The position numbers and the translations under genes are program-made. The notes under the pieces were generated by a model. The model ran no database searches and was not told the origin of the DNA. It saw only the letters and a program-made list of their open reading frames with translations. From an uncultured Bacilli bacterium (GTDB taxonomy: Bacteria; Bacillota_I; Bacilli_A; RF39; UBA660), in the NCBI GenBank assembly GCA_934101225.1, contig CAKOQK010000001.1:62001-126000 (forward strand): 64,000 bases of DNA, read 5' to 3'. This document shows, one piece after another, positions 7,240 through 15,583 of the stretch (position 1 is its first letter; each line of letters begins with the position of its first letter).

Positions 7240-8586
7240 ATGAAAGAAGATAAAAAGAATAAAGAAAAAACAATTAGTAATACTTTAAATCCTCAAGAAC
7301 TTATAGATCCAGTCTCTAAACTTGTTGTTTTTAATTACGAAGAAATACCAATTACTGAAATTGTTAATGCCATAATTATTGATGCAATTAGAATGAAAGC
7401 ATCTGATATTCATTTTGATCCTATGGAAGATGGTCTTAAAATAAGAGTAAGAATAGATGGTGCTTTACAGGATTATAGTATGGTTCCTTTATATGTAGAA
7501 AAAAATATGATTACTAGAATTAAAATTATTTCTGGAATGAATATTACTGAATCTAGGGTTCCACAAGATGGTGCAATTAAAAATAGTTTAGATAATATAG
7601 ATGTAGATTTACGTGTATCTTGTTTGCCAACCAATATGGGTGAAAAAATTGTTATTCGTATTTTAGATTATAAGATGTCCGCAGCAGGAATAGAACAGTT
7701 GGATTTTAGTAATGATAATTTAGAAAAAGTTAAAAAAATGATACAAATTCCCAACGGTATTATCTTAGTTACAGGTGCAACAGGAACTGGTAAATCAACA
7801 ACGGTTTACTCTATTTTACAAAGGCTTAATACTGAAGATTCTAATATAATTACTGTTGAAGATCCAATAGAAATGAATATTGAAGGAATTAATCAAGTTC
7901 AAGTAAATTCTGATGTAGGTCTTTCATTTGCAGCAGCATTAAGAAGTATTTTAAGACAGGACCCCGATATTATAATGATTGGTGAGATTCGTGATGATGA
8001 AACTGCTAAAATAGCTGTTCGTGCATCTATTACTGGACACTTAGTTTTATCAACTATCCATACTAATAATTCACTTAACACGATTGAACGTTTAACTGAT
8101 ATGAACGTAGAACGTTACTTACTTGGTGCTGCTTTATCTGGTATAATTTCTCAAAGGCTTGCTAGAAGATTATGTAAAAAATGTAGAGTTTTAAGAAAAA
8201 CAAATGAATATGAAAAATTATTATTCAAAAAAAATCTTGGATTAGATATTGATGAAATATATGAGGCTAAGGGTTGTGAAGATTGTCATCAAGGATACAA
8301 AGGACGTATTGCTATTCAAGAAGTTTTGCTAACTAATCAAGATATAAAAGACGCTATTGTTCTTAATATGCCAAAAAAAGAATTACGAAAATTGGTTTAT
8401 GGTAAAGGAGGAACAACTACTCTTTTTCAAGATGGATTACTAAAAGTAGTATCTGGCGAAACTTCACTAGAAGAGATATTAAAACTTATTGAATCTGACG
8501 ATGAAGCTGATACAGAAATTGAAGAAGAATCTAAAGAAAAAAATCCTGAATTATCAATAAAAAAAGAAACTATAGAAACATTATAA
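7240..8586 (+). CDS. GspE/PilB-type secretion or pilus ATPase (orphan)
   Basis: The start at 7240 is chosen because AGAAAGAG (7225-7232) is correctly spaced; a TTG at 7234 is too close. The 448-aa product is a GspE/PulE-family hexameric ATPase: 'ASDIHFDP' and 'RIDGALQDY' in the N2 domain, Walker A 'GATGTGKSTT', Asp box 'TVEDPIE', Walker B 'IIMIGEIRD', His box 'STIHTN', and a CxxC pair of pairs ('CKKC', 'CEDC') of the zinc-binding C-domain. The N1 domain is missing or minimal, and the C-terminus has an acidic tail of about 45 residues. No inner-membrane platform protein, prepilin peptidase or pilin operon is nearby, so its partner machine is not in the window. Confidence 0.93.
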   Translation: MKEDKKNKEKTISNTLNPQELIDPVSKLVVFNYEEIPITEIVNAIIIDAIRMKASDIHFDPMEDGLKIRVRIDGALQDYSMVPLYVEKNMITRIKIISGMNITESRVPQDGAIKNSLDNIDVDLRVSCLPTNMGEKIVIRILDYKMSAAGIEQLDFSNDNLEKVKKMIQIPNGIILVTGATGTGKSTTVYSILQRLNTEDSNIITVEDPIEMNIEGINQVQVNSDVGLSFAAALRSILRQDPDIIMIGEIRDDETAKIAVRASITGHLVLSTIHTNNSLNTIERLTDMNVERYLLGAALSGIISQRLARRLCKKCRVLRKTNEYEKLLFKKNLGLDIDEIYEAKGCEDCHQGYKGRIAIQEVLLTNQDIKDAIVLNMPKKELRKLVYGKGGTTTLFQDGLLKVVSGETSLEEILKLIESDDEADTEIEEESKEKNPELSIKKETIETL

Positions 8587-8601
8587 AATCTATAGTTTTT
8601 T
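8566..8601 (+). terminator. Intrinsic terminator of the GspE-type gene
   Basis: The stem AAACTATAG (8567-8575)/CTATAGTTT (8590-8598) is followed by T residues. The stem begins inside the last codons of the gene. Confidence 0.65.
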
Positions 8602-8604
8602 ATT

Positions 8605-8748
8605 TTAACTTACTAAATCTGCTGTATCGTCAATGAAAGTATTAATTTTACGTTTAATTACTTTTTTATTTTTAGTTAGATTCTCTACGCCCATATATAA
8701 ACCAATACCGGCAGCAGCTCCAACCATCATCATCATTGTATTTTTCAT
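8605..8748 (-). CDS. Small 47-residue protein with Gly/Ala membrane segment
   Basis: This short minus-strand frame runs from ATG at 8748 to TAA at 8605-8607 and has a plausible GGTGAT ribosome binding site. The N-terminus 'MKNTMMMMVGAAAGIGLYMG' is a Met-rich glycine-containing hydrophobic segment, followed by a basic amphipathic stretch ('KNKKVIKRKINTF') and an acidic end. The layout resembles small YtxH-like proteins, but family membership is not certain. It lies downstream of recD2 in the same direction. Confidence 0.6.
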   Translation of the reverse strand: MKNTMMMMVGAAAGIGLYMGVENLTKNKKVIKRKINTFIDDTADLVS

Positions 8749-8778
8749 TTTATCACCATTATTATTATGAACAAAATC

Positions 8779-10938
8779 TTAAAGTTTATTCATAATTAAT
8801 TCATTTAAAGTAGTTTTTCTCTTAAAACTATAATCATTATTTATAGCCTTTAAATAAGCATCTTTACTACCAACTAATATAAGTGATTTTTTAGCTCTTG
8901 ATACTCCTGTATAAAGCAGCTTATTATATAACATTCTATTATAACTTAATGACATTGGCATAATAACATAGTCAAATTCTGATCCTTGAGACTTATGTAT
9001 AGTTATAGCATAGGCATGACTAATACTTATTAAATCCTCTCTTTTATAATCAACTATATTGCCATCATAATCTATACTTAATATATCTTTTTTAGAGTTT
9101 ACATTAACCTCGCATATATATCCTATATCACCATTAAAAATATTATTATCAATATCATTAACCAAATTAAGCATTTTATCTCCTACTCTATAAGTAATAG
9201 GACCAACTTTTAATTCATCTTTTTTATTAACAACCGGATTAAAATATTCCTGTAACAAGATATTTAAATTATCTATCCCATTTTCTCCCTTATACATAGG
9301 AGCTAAAACTTGAACATTTCTGACATCAATACCTTTTTCTTGCATTTTATCCAATAACTTAATAATAATACTTTTTATATTTAAATTATCACAAGAAATA
9401 AAACTAAAGTCATCTCCGCTAGGAACTATATCAATAACTTTATCTTTAATATTTTTAGCAACAGTTGGAATATAAGATTTATCACTTTGTCTATAAATCC
9501 TTTCTAATCTAATATGGGGTATATTAGTGTTTATAATATCATTTAATACAAGTCCTGGTCCAACAGATGGAAGTTGGTATTCATCACCTACTAAAACTAT
9601 TTGCGTATTAAAAATATCTAATCCTCTAAGTAGCGATGCCATTAAATGATTATCTATCATTGAAGATTCATCAACTATAATTAAATTATAATGCATACTA
9701 TTTAATTCATTTATATTAAAAACATTATTTTCTTTATCCCATTTTAAAAATCTATGAATAGTACTTGCTTGATATCCAGTTGACTCGCTCATTCTTTTAG
9801 CTGCTCTACCAGTTGGTGCTAATAATAATACATGATCTTTAATTGCTTGTTCACTAACTTTATAGATAAGCGAATATGTTTTAATTATTCCTTTAATAAT
9901 AGTTGTTTTACCAGTTCCAGGACCACCCGTAATAACACTTATATTATTAATTAAAGATTTACTAATTGCTTCTTTTTGTTCTTCATTATATTTTATATCA
10001 AGAACTTTTTCGGCCTTATTAATGTATCTATCTATATTATTTACTCTACTACTTAATTTAAATAATTTAGTTAAATAATCAGCAATATAAACCTCATCAT
10101 CATAATCTTCTTTTAAATATATTTTATCTTCTTTAATAGCAACCCTACCAGTATTAAATAAATAATTAATTTGACTATCAATATCAACATTTATACCATA
10201 TAACTTTTTTAAACCAGCACATATCTCTTCTTTATATAAATAAATATCCCCAGAACTAAAGGTTAAATATTTAATAGTTTCAATTAAACAAGCCTTAACT
10301 CTTCGATCATCTTCTATATCATTACTACTTAAAAATATTTCATCTAATTTCTTAAAATTAACTTCATCATTTAAATCATAAATATTTTTATTTATTATAT
10401 CTTTAATTCTTTTACCAAACTTATTAATTAAATTCATTGTTTCTTTAACACTAAACCCCATATTTTTAAGTTCAACTATTAAAGCATCATTATCAAAATA
10501 TTTACATACTGAATTATATATTTGATCTCTCTTCTTATCATTTATTCCTTCAACTAATTCTAAATTACTTTTATTTTCTTTAATTTTATATAAACTATCA
10601 TTTCCAAAAACTTTATATATTTTTTTAGCAGTTGCTTCTCCGCATCCCTTAACAAAAGAACTAGTTAAAAATTCAATTATTGCATCTTTTCCTTCTGGCA
10701 CAATCTTTTCATAATTATCAGTACTAAACTGATAACCATATCTATCATGAAATATATACTTTCCATTTAAAACATAAGTATCATTTTCATTAGTTTTCAT
10801 AAAATAACCGGTATAAGTAATTTGTTTATTAGTAGGAATATCTTCATCATCAGTTTCATTAACCTTAAAAAGACCAACCCTATAGCCTGATTCAGATTCA
10901 AAAATAATATGTTTAAACTTTCCTTTAATATAACTCAT
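8779..10938 (-). CDS. recD2: RecD2-type ATP-dependent DNA helicase
   Basis: A 719-aa superfamily 1B helicase. The N-terminus has the OB-like 'MSYIKGKFKHIIFESESGYR' start and a helix-hairpin-helix region ('FVKGCGEATAKKIYKVFG', about residues 92-110) typical of RecD2 rather than RecBCD-bound RecD. The helicase core has Walker A 'GGPGTGKTT' near 340, motif II 'LIIVDESSMID', motif III 'VGDEYQLPSVG', and late motifs 'AITIHKSQGSEFD' and 'YTGVSRAKK'. RecD2 acts in mismatch repair and replication-fork stability in Bacilli lacking RecBC partnership. Gene order gives no further clue. Confidence 0.94.
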   Translation of the reverse strand: MSYIKGKFKHIIFESESGYRVGLFKVNETDDEDIPTNKQITYTGYFMKTNENDTYVLNGKYIFHDRYGYQFSTDNYEKIVPEGKDAIIEFLTSSFVKGCGEATAKKIYKVFGNDSLYKIKENKSNLELVEGINDKKRDQIYNSVCKYFDNDALIVELKNMGFSVKETMNLINKFGKRIKDIINKNIYDLNDEVNFKKLDEIFLSSNDIEDDRRVKACLIETIKYLTFSSGDIYLYKEEICAGLKKLYGINVDIDSQINYLFNTGRVAIKEDKIYLKEDYDDEVYIADYLTKLFKLSSRVNNIDRYINKAEKVLDIKYNEEQKEAISKSLINNISVITGGPGTGKTTIIKGIIKTYSLIYKVSEQAIKDHVLLLAPTGRAAKRMSESTGYQASTIHRFLKWDKENNVFNINELNSMHYNLIIVDESSMIDNHLMASLLRGLDIFNTQIVLVGDEYQLPSVGPGLVLNDIINTNIPHIRLERIYRQSDKSYIPTVAKNIKDKVIDIVPSGDDFSFISCDNLNIKSIIIKLLDKMQEKGIDVRNVQVLAPMYKGENGIDNLNILLQEYFNPVVNKKDELKVGPITYRVGDKMLNLVNDIDNNIFNGDIGYICEVNVNSKKDILSIDYDGNIVDYKREDLISISHAYAITIHKSQGSEFDYVIMPMSLSYNRMLYNKLLYTGVSRAKKSLILVGSKDAYLKAINNDYSFKRKTTLNELIMNKL

Positions 10939-10967
10939 ACCTAATATTTTACCACATCAAAAAAAAA

Positions 10968-11357
10968 TTACAATAATATGTAATCTTTTCCAAATCTTTT
11001 ATTAGTTCTATTTTCAATGTCTTTAATTATATTCTCATACTCATTATTTATTAAAGTAATTATTTCATTAAAATCATTTTCTGTATAAAATGATGAATTA
11101 TTTTTCATATTATTATATTTATTTTTATTACTAATTAAATTATTTAAATCTATATCTATTTTTAAATCTTCTTTAACCATATTTATAAATTCATCATATT
11201 TTTCCCAAATATTATAATGATTTTTACTTGATTCTTTATAACTATTTAATTTATTACAAACTATATTCTTATAATTAATTATTTTATTATTTTTAGGATA
11301 ACATCTCATCATCCCTTTTGTATCACCTGTAATATTATATTCTACTATTGTTTTCAT
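10968..11357 (-). CDS. Hypothetical Asn/Lys-rich protein
   Basis: A 129-aa soluble-looking protein with no recognised domain. The N-terminus 'VEYNITGDTKGMMRCYP' is followed by long helical, Asn/Lys-rich stretches. Its start is 1 nt from the stop codon of the GAPDH gene upstream, so it probably shares that transcript. No membrane segment or signal peptide is visible. Confidence 0.6.
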   Translation of the reverse strand: MKTIVEYNITGDTKGMMRCYPKNNKIINYKNIVCNKLNSYKESSKNHYNIWEKYDEFINMVKEDLKIDIDLNNLISNKNKYNNMKNNSSFYTENDFNEIITLINNEYENIIKDIENRTNKRFGKDYILL

Positions 11358-11358
11358 T

Positions 11359-12360
11359 TTATAACTTTAATAATCTATCCATTACTCTAATCATTTGAGC
11401 AGTATAACCAAATTCATTATCATACCAAGCAACTATTTTAACTTGTTTCTTATTTACATCTAATACTTTAGTAGATAATCCATCAACTAAGGCACCAGTA
11501 TTAATTCCAACTACATCGCTTGACACAACAGGATCCATTGTAAATTTAAGGGCTTCACTTTGATTATTATTAAATAAATTATTTATTTCTTCTTTACTTG
11601 TTTCTCTATTTAATGTTAAAGTTACATCAACCATAGATCCATCTATAACTGGTACTCTATAAGCAACGCCTTCCATTTTTCCACTTAATGATGGAATAAC
11701 AAGTCCAATAGCTTTAGCAGCTCCTGTACTTGTTGGAATAATATTTGCAGCTGCTGTTCTTCCTCTTCTTGATTCTATTCCTTTTTTATGTGAACCATCT
11801 AATGTATTTTGATCATTAGTATAAGCATGAATTGTTGACATAAATCCTGATTCTATCCCAATATTATCTTCAATTAATTTTAAAACTGGTGCTAAACAAT
11901 TAGTTGTACAAGAAGCACTAGAAATAACCTCATCGTTACGTTCTAATAAATTATCATTAACTCCATAAACTATTGTTTTCATCTCACCTTTTCCTGGTGC
12001 TGAAATAATTACGTGCTTTGCTCCTGCTTCAATATGTTTATAAGCATCTTCTAATTTAGTAAAAGCACCTGTACATTCTAAAACTAAATCAACATTTAAT
12101 TCTTTCCATGGATAATCTTTTGGATCATCTATTTGAAGTACTCTTGTAAACATAGTATCAACTATAATTCCATCTTGAGTAACATTTATATTCTCATCTA
12201 AAGTTCTAAAAACACTATCATACTTAAGTAAATAAGCATTTTCTTCAGCACTACCTCTTGAATTAATTGCAACTACCTCATAATCACTACTTCCAAGAAG
12301 CATTCTATATGCTATTCTACCAATTCTACCAAAACCATTAATTGCTATTCTTTTCTTCAT
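11359..12360 (-). CDS. gap: Glyceraldehyde-3-phosphate dehydrogenase, type I
   Basis: A 333-aa enzyme that oxidises glyceraldehyde 3-phosphate to 1,3-bisphosphoglycerate in glycolysis or the reverse. The Rossmann motif 'INGFGRIGR' (residues 7-15), catalytic 'SCTTNCLAP', 'TVHA'-equivalent 'TIHAYT', 'RRGRTAAANIIPTSTGAAKA' and 'WYDNEFGY' are all present. At the coenzyme-selectivity position the usual N-D of NAD-specific enzymes reads N33-S34-R35 ('VAINSRGSAEE'), losing the aspartate that binds the adenosine ribose of NAD. This suggests relaxed or NADP preference. It is the only GAPDH gene in the window and is not clustered with pgk or tpi. Confidence 0.96.
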   Translation of the reverse strand: MKKRIAINGFGRIGRIAYRMLLGSSDYEVVAINSRGSAEENAYLLKYDSVFRTLDENINVTQDGIIVDTMFTRVLQIDDPKDYPWKELNVDLVLECTGAFTKLEDAYKHIEAGAKHVIISAPGKGEMKTIVYGVNDNLLERNDEVISSASCTTNCLAPVLKLIEDNIGIESGFMSTIHAYTNDQNTLDGSHKKGIESRRGRTAAANIIPTSTGAAKAIGLVIPSLSGKMEGVAYRVPVIDGSMVDVTLTLNRETSKEEINNLFNNNQSEALKFTMDPVVSSDVVGINTGALVDGLSTKVLDVNKKQVKIVAWYDNEFGYTAQMIRVMDRLLKL

Positions 12361-12375
12361 TTTTTCTTCTCCTTT

Positions 12376-13359
12376 TTAAATTTTACTAAATATATTTTTC
12401 TTTTTAATACCAATTAGTAAGCCACTACCAATAAATAAAATAACTAACAAATATAACATATAATCAATAATTCCGGTTTTAGGATTTTCAACTACATCTC
12501 CATCTTTATTCGGATTAGCATTCTTAAAACTATTTGTATCTTTATTATTACCTACACTATCATTATTATTATTTTCAGAATCTTTGTTATTTTCATTATC
12601 TTTATTTTGTCGTTCTTCAAATGCTGCTTTAAGTTTTTCAAAACTTCCATCTGTATTTATTGTCATCATACAATCTACTTCAAATTTATCTTCTGTATCA
12701 GTTTTCACACTATAATTAACAGTTACAGTACCGTCTTTACTTTTTTTACCATTTAATGCAGTATAATAATTCGATTCATACTTAGCAATTTCAACTGCAT
12801 AATCGCCATATTTGCTTTGCGGTATACATTTTTTATTTTCACCACAAATAAATGTGGATGTATCATCGTCATTCGTATCGTCATAAATTAAATATACATC
12901 ATCAACACTTGTATCAATATTGATATTTAATTCTCCTCCGTAAACTGCTAAATATGAGGCAAGTAAACCATATTTATTATCATAATCTATACCATTTATA
13001 TACTCTACAATTTGATACATAATTTGTCCAAGATTCGCTTTGGCATCATTGTAATAACTTTCACTATAAGACAAGCCTTTCGCTACATCATATACATATT
13101 TAACTTTAATGCCATTTTCAATAAATTCATAATTAGCTTCATATTTTCTATTTCCATTAGTCACATAATATTTATTGTTATCAAAATCAAATTCAACATT
13201 AAATTCTTCTTCTTTATGCTCTGCATTTGTGATGGAAAATTTTTCTGCTGAACGGTTATATTCTTCAACTGCTGCTTTTAAATTTTCATTATTAACTTGT
13301 ACATCTGCATTTACCATTAAAGGAATAAACATTATTATAAATAGTACTACCTTTTTCAT
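12376..13359 (-). CDS. Secreted cell-wall protein with NPKTG sorting signal
   Basis: A 327-aa exported protein with a signal peptide (residues 1-18, 'VVLFIIMFIPLMVNA'), an extracellular domain of about 220 residues with an internal 'VYLIYDDTNDDDTSTFICG' region and cysteines that could pair, an Asn/Asp/Lys-rich linker, and a C-terminal sorting signal: 'NPKTG', a hydrophobic segment and the basic tail 'KKKNIFSKI'. Proteins of this layout are attached to the wall by sortases. The motif differs from the LPETG of the pilus locus, so a different sortase may handle it. The domain itself was not recognised. Confidence 0.78.
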   Translation of the reverse strand: MKKVVLFIIMFIPLMVNADVQVNNENLKAAVEEYNRSAEKFSITNAEHKEEEFNVEFDFDNNKYYVTNGNRKYEANYEFIENGIKVKYVYDVAKGLSYSESYYNDAKANLGQIMYQIVEYINGIDYDNKYGLLASYLAVYGGELNINIDTSVDDVYLIYDDTNDDDTSTFICGENKKCIPQSKYGDYAVEIAKYESNYYTALNGKKSKDGTVTVNYSVKTDTEDKFEVDCMMTINTDGSFEKLKAAFEERQNKDNENNKDSENNNNDSVGNNKDTNSFKNANPNKDGDVVENPKTGIIDYMLYLLVILFIGSGLLIGIKKKNIFSKI

Positions 13360-13362
13360 TTT

Positions 13363-14829
13363 CTAACCTCTTTCAAAATAACTATCTCCTACAAATTCCC
13401 TTAAAATATTACCATCTGGTAAATAATCACTAGGTATTGGAAAAAACATTTGTAATTCATCTATTAATCTTCTTGATTCATTATAATATTTAGAATCTAT
13501 TGGAACACTATATAAAAGTGGTTCAGCATAAACTCTTAATATACCTAATTCATATGTATAAGCCGTATTAAGTACCACATTAGCCTCATTCGTAAATGGA
13601 AAAACATATTTTGTCTCGCCATTACGTACTTTATCCCAAAGCTTAAGAGTATCTTGAACATTATATCCTCTAGTTCTATTATCTCTAACTATTCGTCTAA
13701 GCAATCTAATATCAACTGTAGATATATGATTATGTCTATCAACAGATAATGGCATAAAAGGACTAATATACACTTTTAACTTAGCATCCTGTGGTATTGT
13801 ACTAGTTAACTTTTCATTTAAACAATGTAATCCTTCAATAAGTATTATATCATTTTCTTTTAATTTTATTATTCTCCCTTTATATTCTTTCTTTCCTTCA
13901 ATAAAATTATAAGTTGGAACACTTACCTCTTCACCATTTAATATATCTGCTAACTGTTTATTAAATAAATCTAAATCAATACAATCAATAGATTCAAAAT
14001 CATATTCTCCATTTTCTAATTTAGGAGAGTCAACTTTTTCTTTAAAATAATCATCTAAACCTAAATATATTGGATTAAGCCCTAAAGCACTCATATATAA
14101 AGCAAGCTTCTTAGTACTAGTTGTCTTACCAGAAGAAGACGGTCCTCCTAAAAGAATTAATTTCTTATTTTCTTTTCTAATCAAATTAGCAAGTTCATAT
14201 ATTTGATTATCCATCATAATATCATTTTTCTTAATAAACTCTTTTATCTTACTTTCTGAAACTAACATATTTAAATCAGATATATAATTAACATGAACTA
14301 AATTACACCATGCTTTATAATCACTAAAACTTTTTAATATCATATCCTGGTTATTAAATTTAGGTAATGAGTAATCACTTAAATAAGGAGTAGTTAAAAC
14401 TACACTATTATCTCCTAAATAATTTAACGTATAACAATTTAATTTTCCTGTTGATGCTGGCATATCACTTAAAAAGTAATTATAATATCCACATAATTCA
14501 TATATTGTACATGTTTTATTATTAGAATAAAGTATATTATTTGCTTTTTCTATTTCATTTATTTTAATATAAAAATTATAAGCATCCTTAACTGTAATAA
14601 CTTTTTTAGTAATCTTTAAGTCTTTTTTAATTAAATCATCCATGATATTTTTTAATTTATTTATATCATCTGCATTTAAATTATTTTTACTTTGTATCTT
14701 GCAATATAGTCCTTTATCTAATGAATGCATAAAATAAACGTCACATTTAAATAACTTTCTAACAGCAACATACATTACCATTTTTAGCCCTGATTGAATT
14801 AATTTTGATTCATATCTATCTAGTAACAC
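13363..14829 (-). CDS. Uridine-kinase-like nucleoside kinase with ThrRS-like N-domain
   Basis: A 488-aa protein. The C-terminal half is a P-loop kinase of the uridine kinase/phosphoribulokinase type: Walker A 'GGPSSSGKTTSTKKL' near residue 230, 'YLGLDDYFKEK', 'ILIEGLHCLN' and 'RLLRRIVRDNRTRG'. The N-terminal part resembles the threonyl-tRNA synthetase second additional domain found in such fused kinases ('LSDMPASTGKLNCYTL'). The TGS domain that usually starts longer family members (about 550 aa) is absent. The substrate is probably a pyrimidine nucleoside, which would fit the nucleoside phosphorylase at 22.3 kb, but this is inference. Confidence 0.88.
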   Translation of the reverse strand: MLLDRYESKLIQSGLKMVMYVAVRKLFKCDVYFMHSLDKGLYCKIQSKNNLNADDINKLKNIMDDLIKKDLKITKKVITVKDAYNFYIKINEIEKANNILYSNNKTCTIYELCGYYNYFLSDMPASTGKLNCYTLNYLGDNSVVLTTPYLSDYSLPKFNNQDMILKSFSDYKAWCNLVHVNYISDLNMLVSESKIKEFIKKNDIMMDNQIYELANLIRKENKKLILLGGPSSSGKTTSTKKLALYMSALGLNPIYLGLDDYFKEKVDSPKLENGEYDFESIDCIDLDLFNKQLADILNGEEVSVPTYNFIEGKKEYKGRIIKLKENDIILIEGLHCLNEKLTSTIPQDAKLKVYISPFMPLSVDRHNHISTVDIRLLRRIVRDNRTRGYNVQDTLKLWDKVRNGETKYVFPFTNEANVVLNTAYTYELGILRVYAEPLLYSVPIDSKYYNESRRLIDELQMFFPIPSDYLPDGNILREFVGDSYFERG

Positions 14830-14874
14830 TTTATCTTCCCCTATTCTTTAACTAGTATACCAAATTATATTTAA

Positions 14875-14909
14875 AAATAAAAGAAAGTATAATTAATTTA
14901 TATACTTTC
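14875..14909 (-). terminator. Intrinsic terminator downstream of cotE
   Basis: On the minus strand a 9-bp perfect stem GAAAGTATA/TATACTTTC (14883-14891 and 14901-14909) with a 9-nt loop is followed by TTTTATTTT. Confidence 0.75.
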
Positions 14910-14975
14910 AGTATTAATTTATAGATTTTTGTAATTTATTGTGAACATAAAATATTTTATTTTTAAATTAAATAT

Positions 14976-15497
14976 CTAATTCTTTTTATTAAGATAATCT
15001 TCATCAATCTTAATATCATCTGTTAAATTAGAATTATCTTCTTCATAATCATCATAGTCATCTAAAACATTTATTTTAACTTTAATATCTCCAACTATTT
15101 CTACTCCTAATTCTTTTTCAACTTTAAGTTTTAAAGTATTACCTTCAACAAAAACATCACTTGCACTTGGAGCAGTTAAACTTCTTACAATAATCTCATT
15201 GCCATCTGTTAATTTATCTTTTAAATTAACATTTATTATATCACTATAATTAAATGTTCTAGCTATAACATTAGTCTTTGTATTATTATCATAAGAATAC
15301 CATACATTAACATCATATGATCCATTTACAGCTACTTTTCCATTGGAATTATATCCTTTAAATGTATGATTAATTACCCAACATCCTAAAACATTACTAA
15401 TATCCTCTTCAACTAAAATACTATATTCATCTTTACTTGTTTTTTTACTTTTACCAATAACTGCTTTAGTAACTATCTCTTTATAATTATTATTCAT
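14976..15497 (-). CDS. cotE: Outer spore coat morphogenetic protein CotE homologue
   Basis: A 173-aa protein that follows the CotE pattern along its length: 'YKEIVTKAVIGKSKK' at the N-terminus, 'LGCWVINHTFKGY', 'GSYDVNVWYSYDNNTKTNV', a central 'VKINV' strand region and a strongly acidic C-terminus ('DDYDDYEEDNS'). CotE of Bacillus forms the ring on the forespore that organises the outer coat; length (about 181 aa) and motif order agree. It stands between an M23 hydrolase gene and a kinase gene and has its own terminator at 14875-14909. With the YjcZ-like genes at 33.3 kb it suggests that this lineage sporulates or descends from spore formers. Confidence 0.92.
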   Translation of the reverse strand: MNNNYKEIVTKAVIGKSKKTSKDEYSILVEEDISNVLGCWVINHTFKGYNSNGKVAVNGSYDVNVWYSYDNNTKTNVIARTFNYSDIINVNLKDKLTDGNEIIVRSLTAPSASDVFVEGNTLKLKVEKELGVEIVGDIKVKINVLDDYDDYEEDNSNLTDDIKIDEDYLNKKN

Positions 15498-15583
15498 CCT
15501 ATCACTCCCTAATTTAACTTATGCATAATAGGCAAAAAAAGTGATAATAACCCAAAAGAAAACAACATAGTCTCCTACATTGT

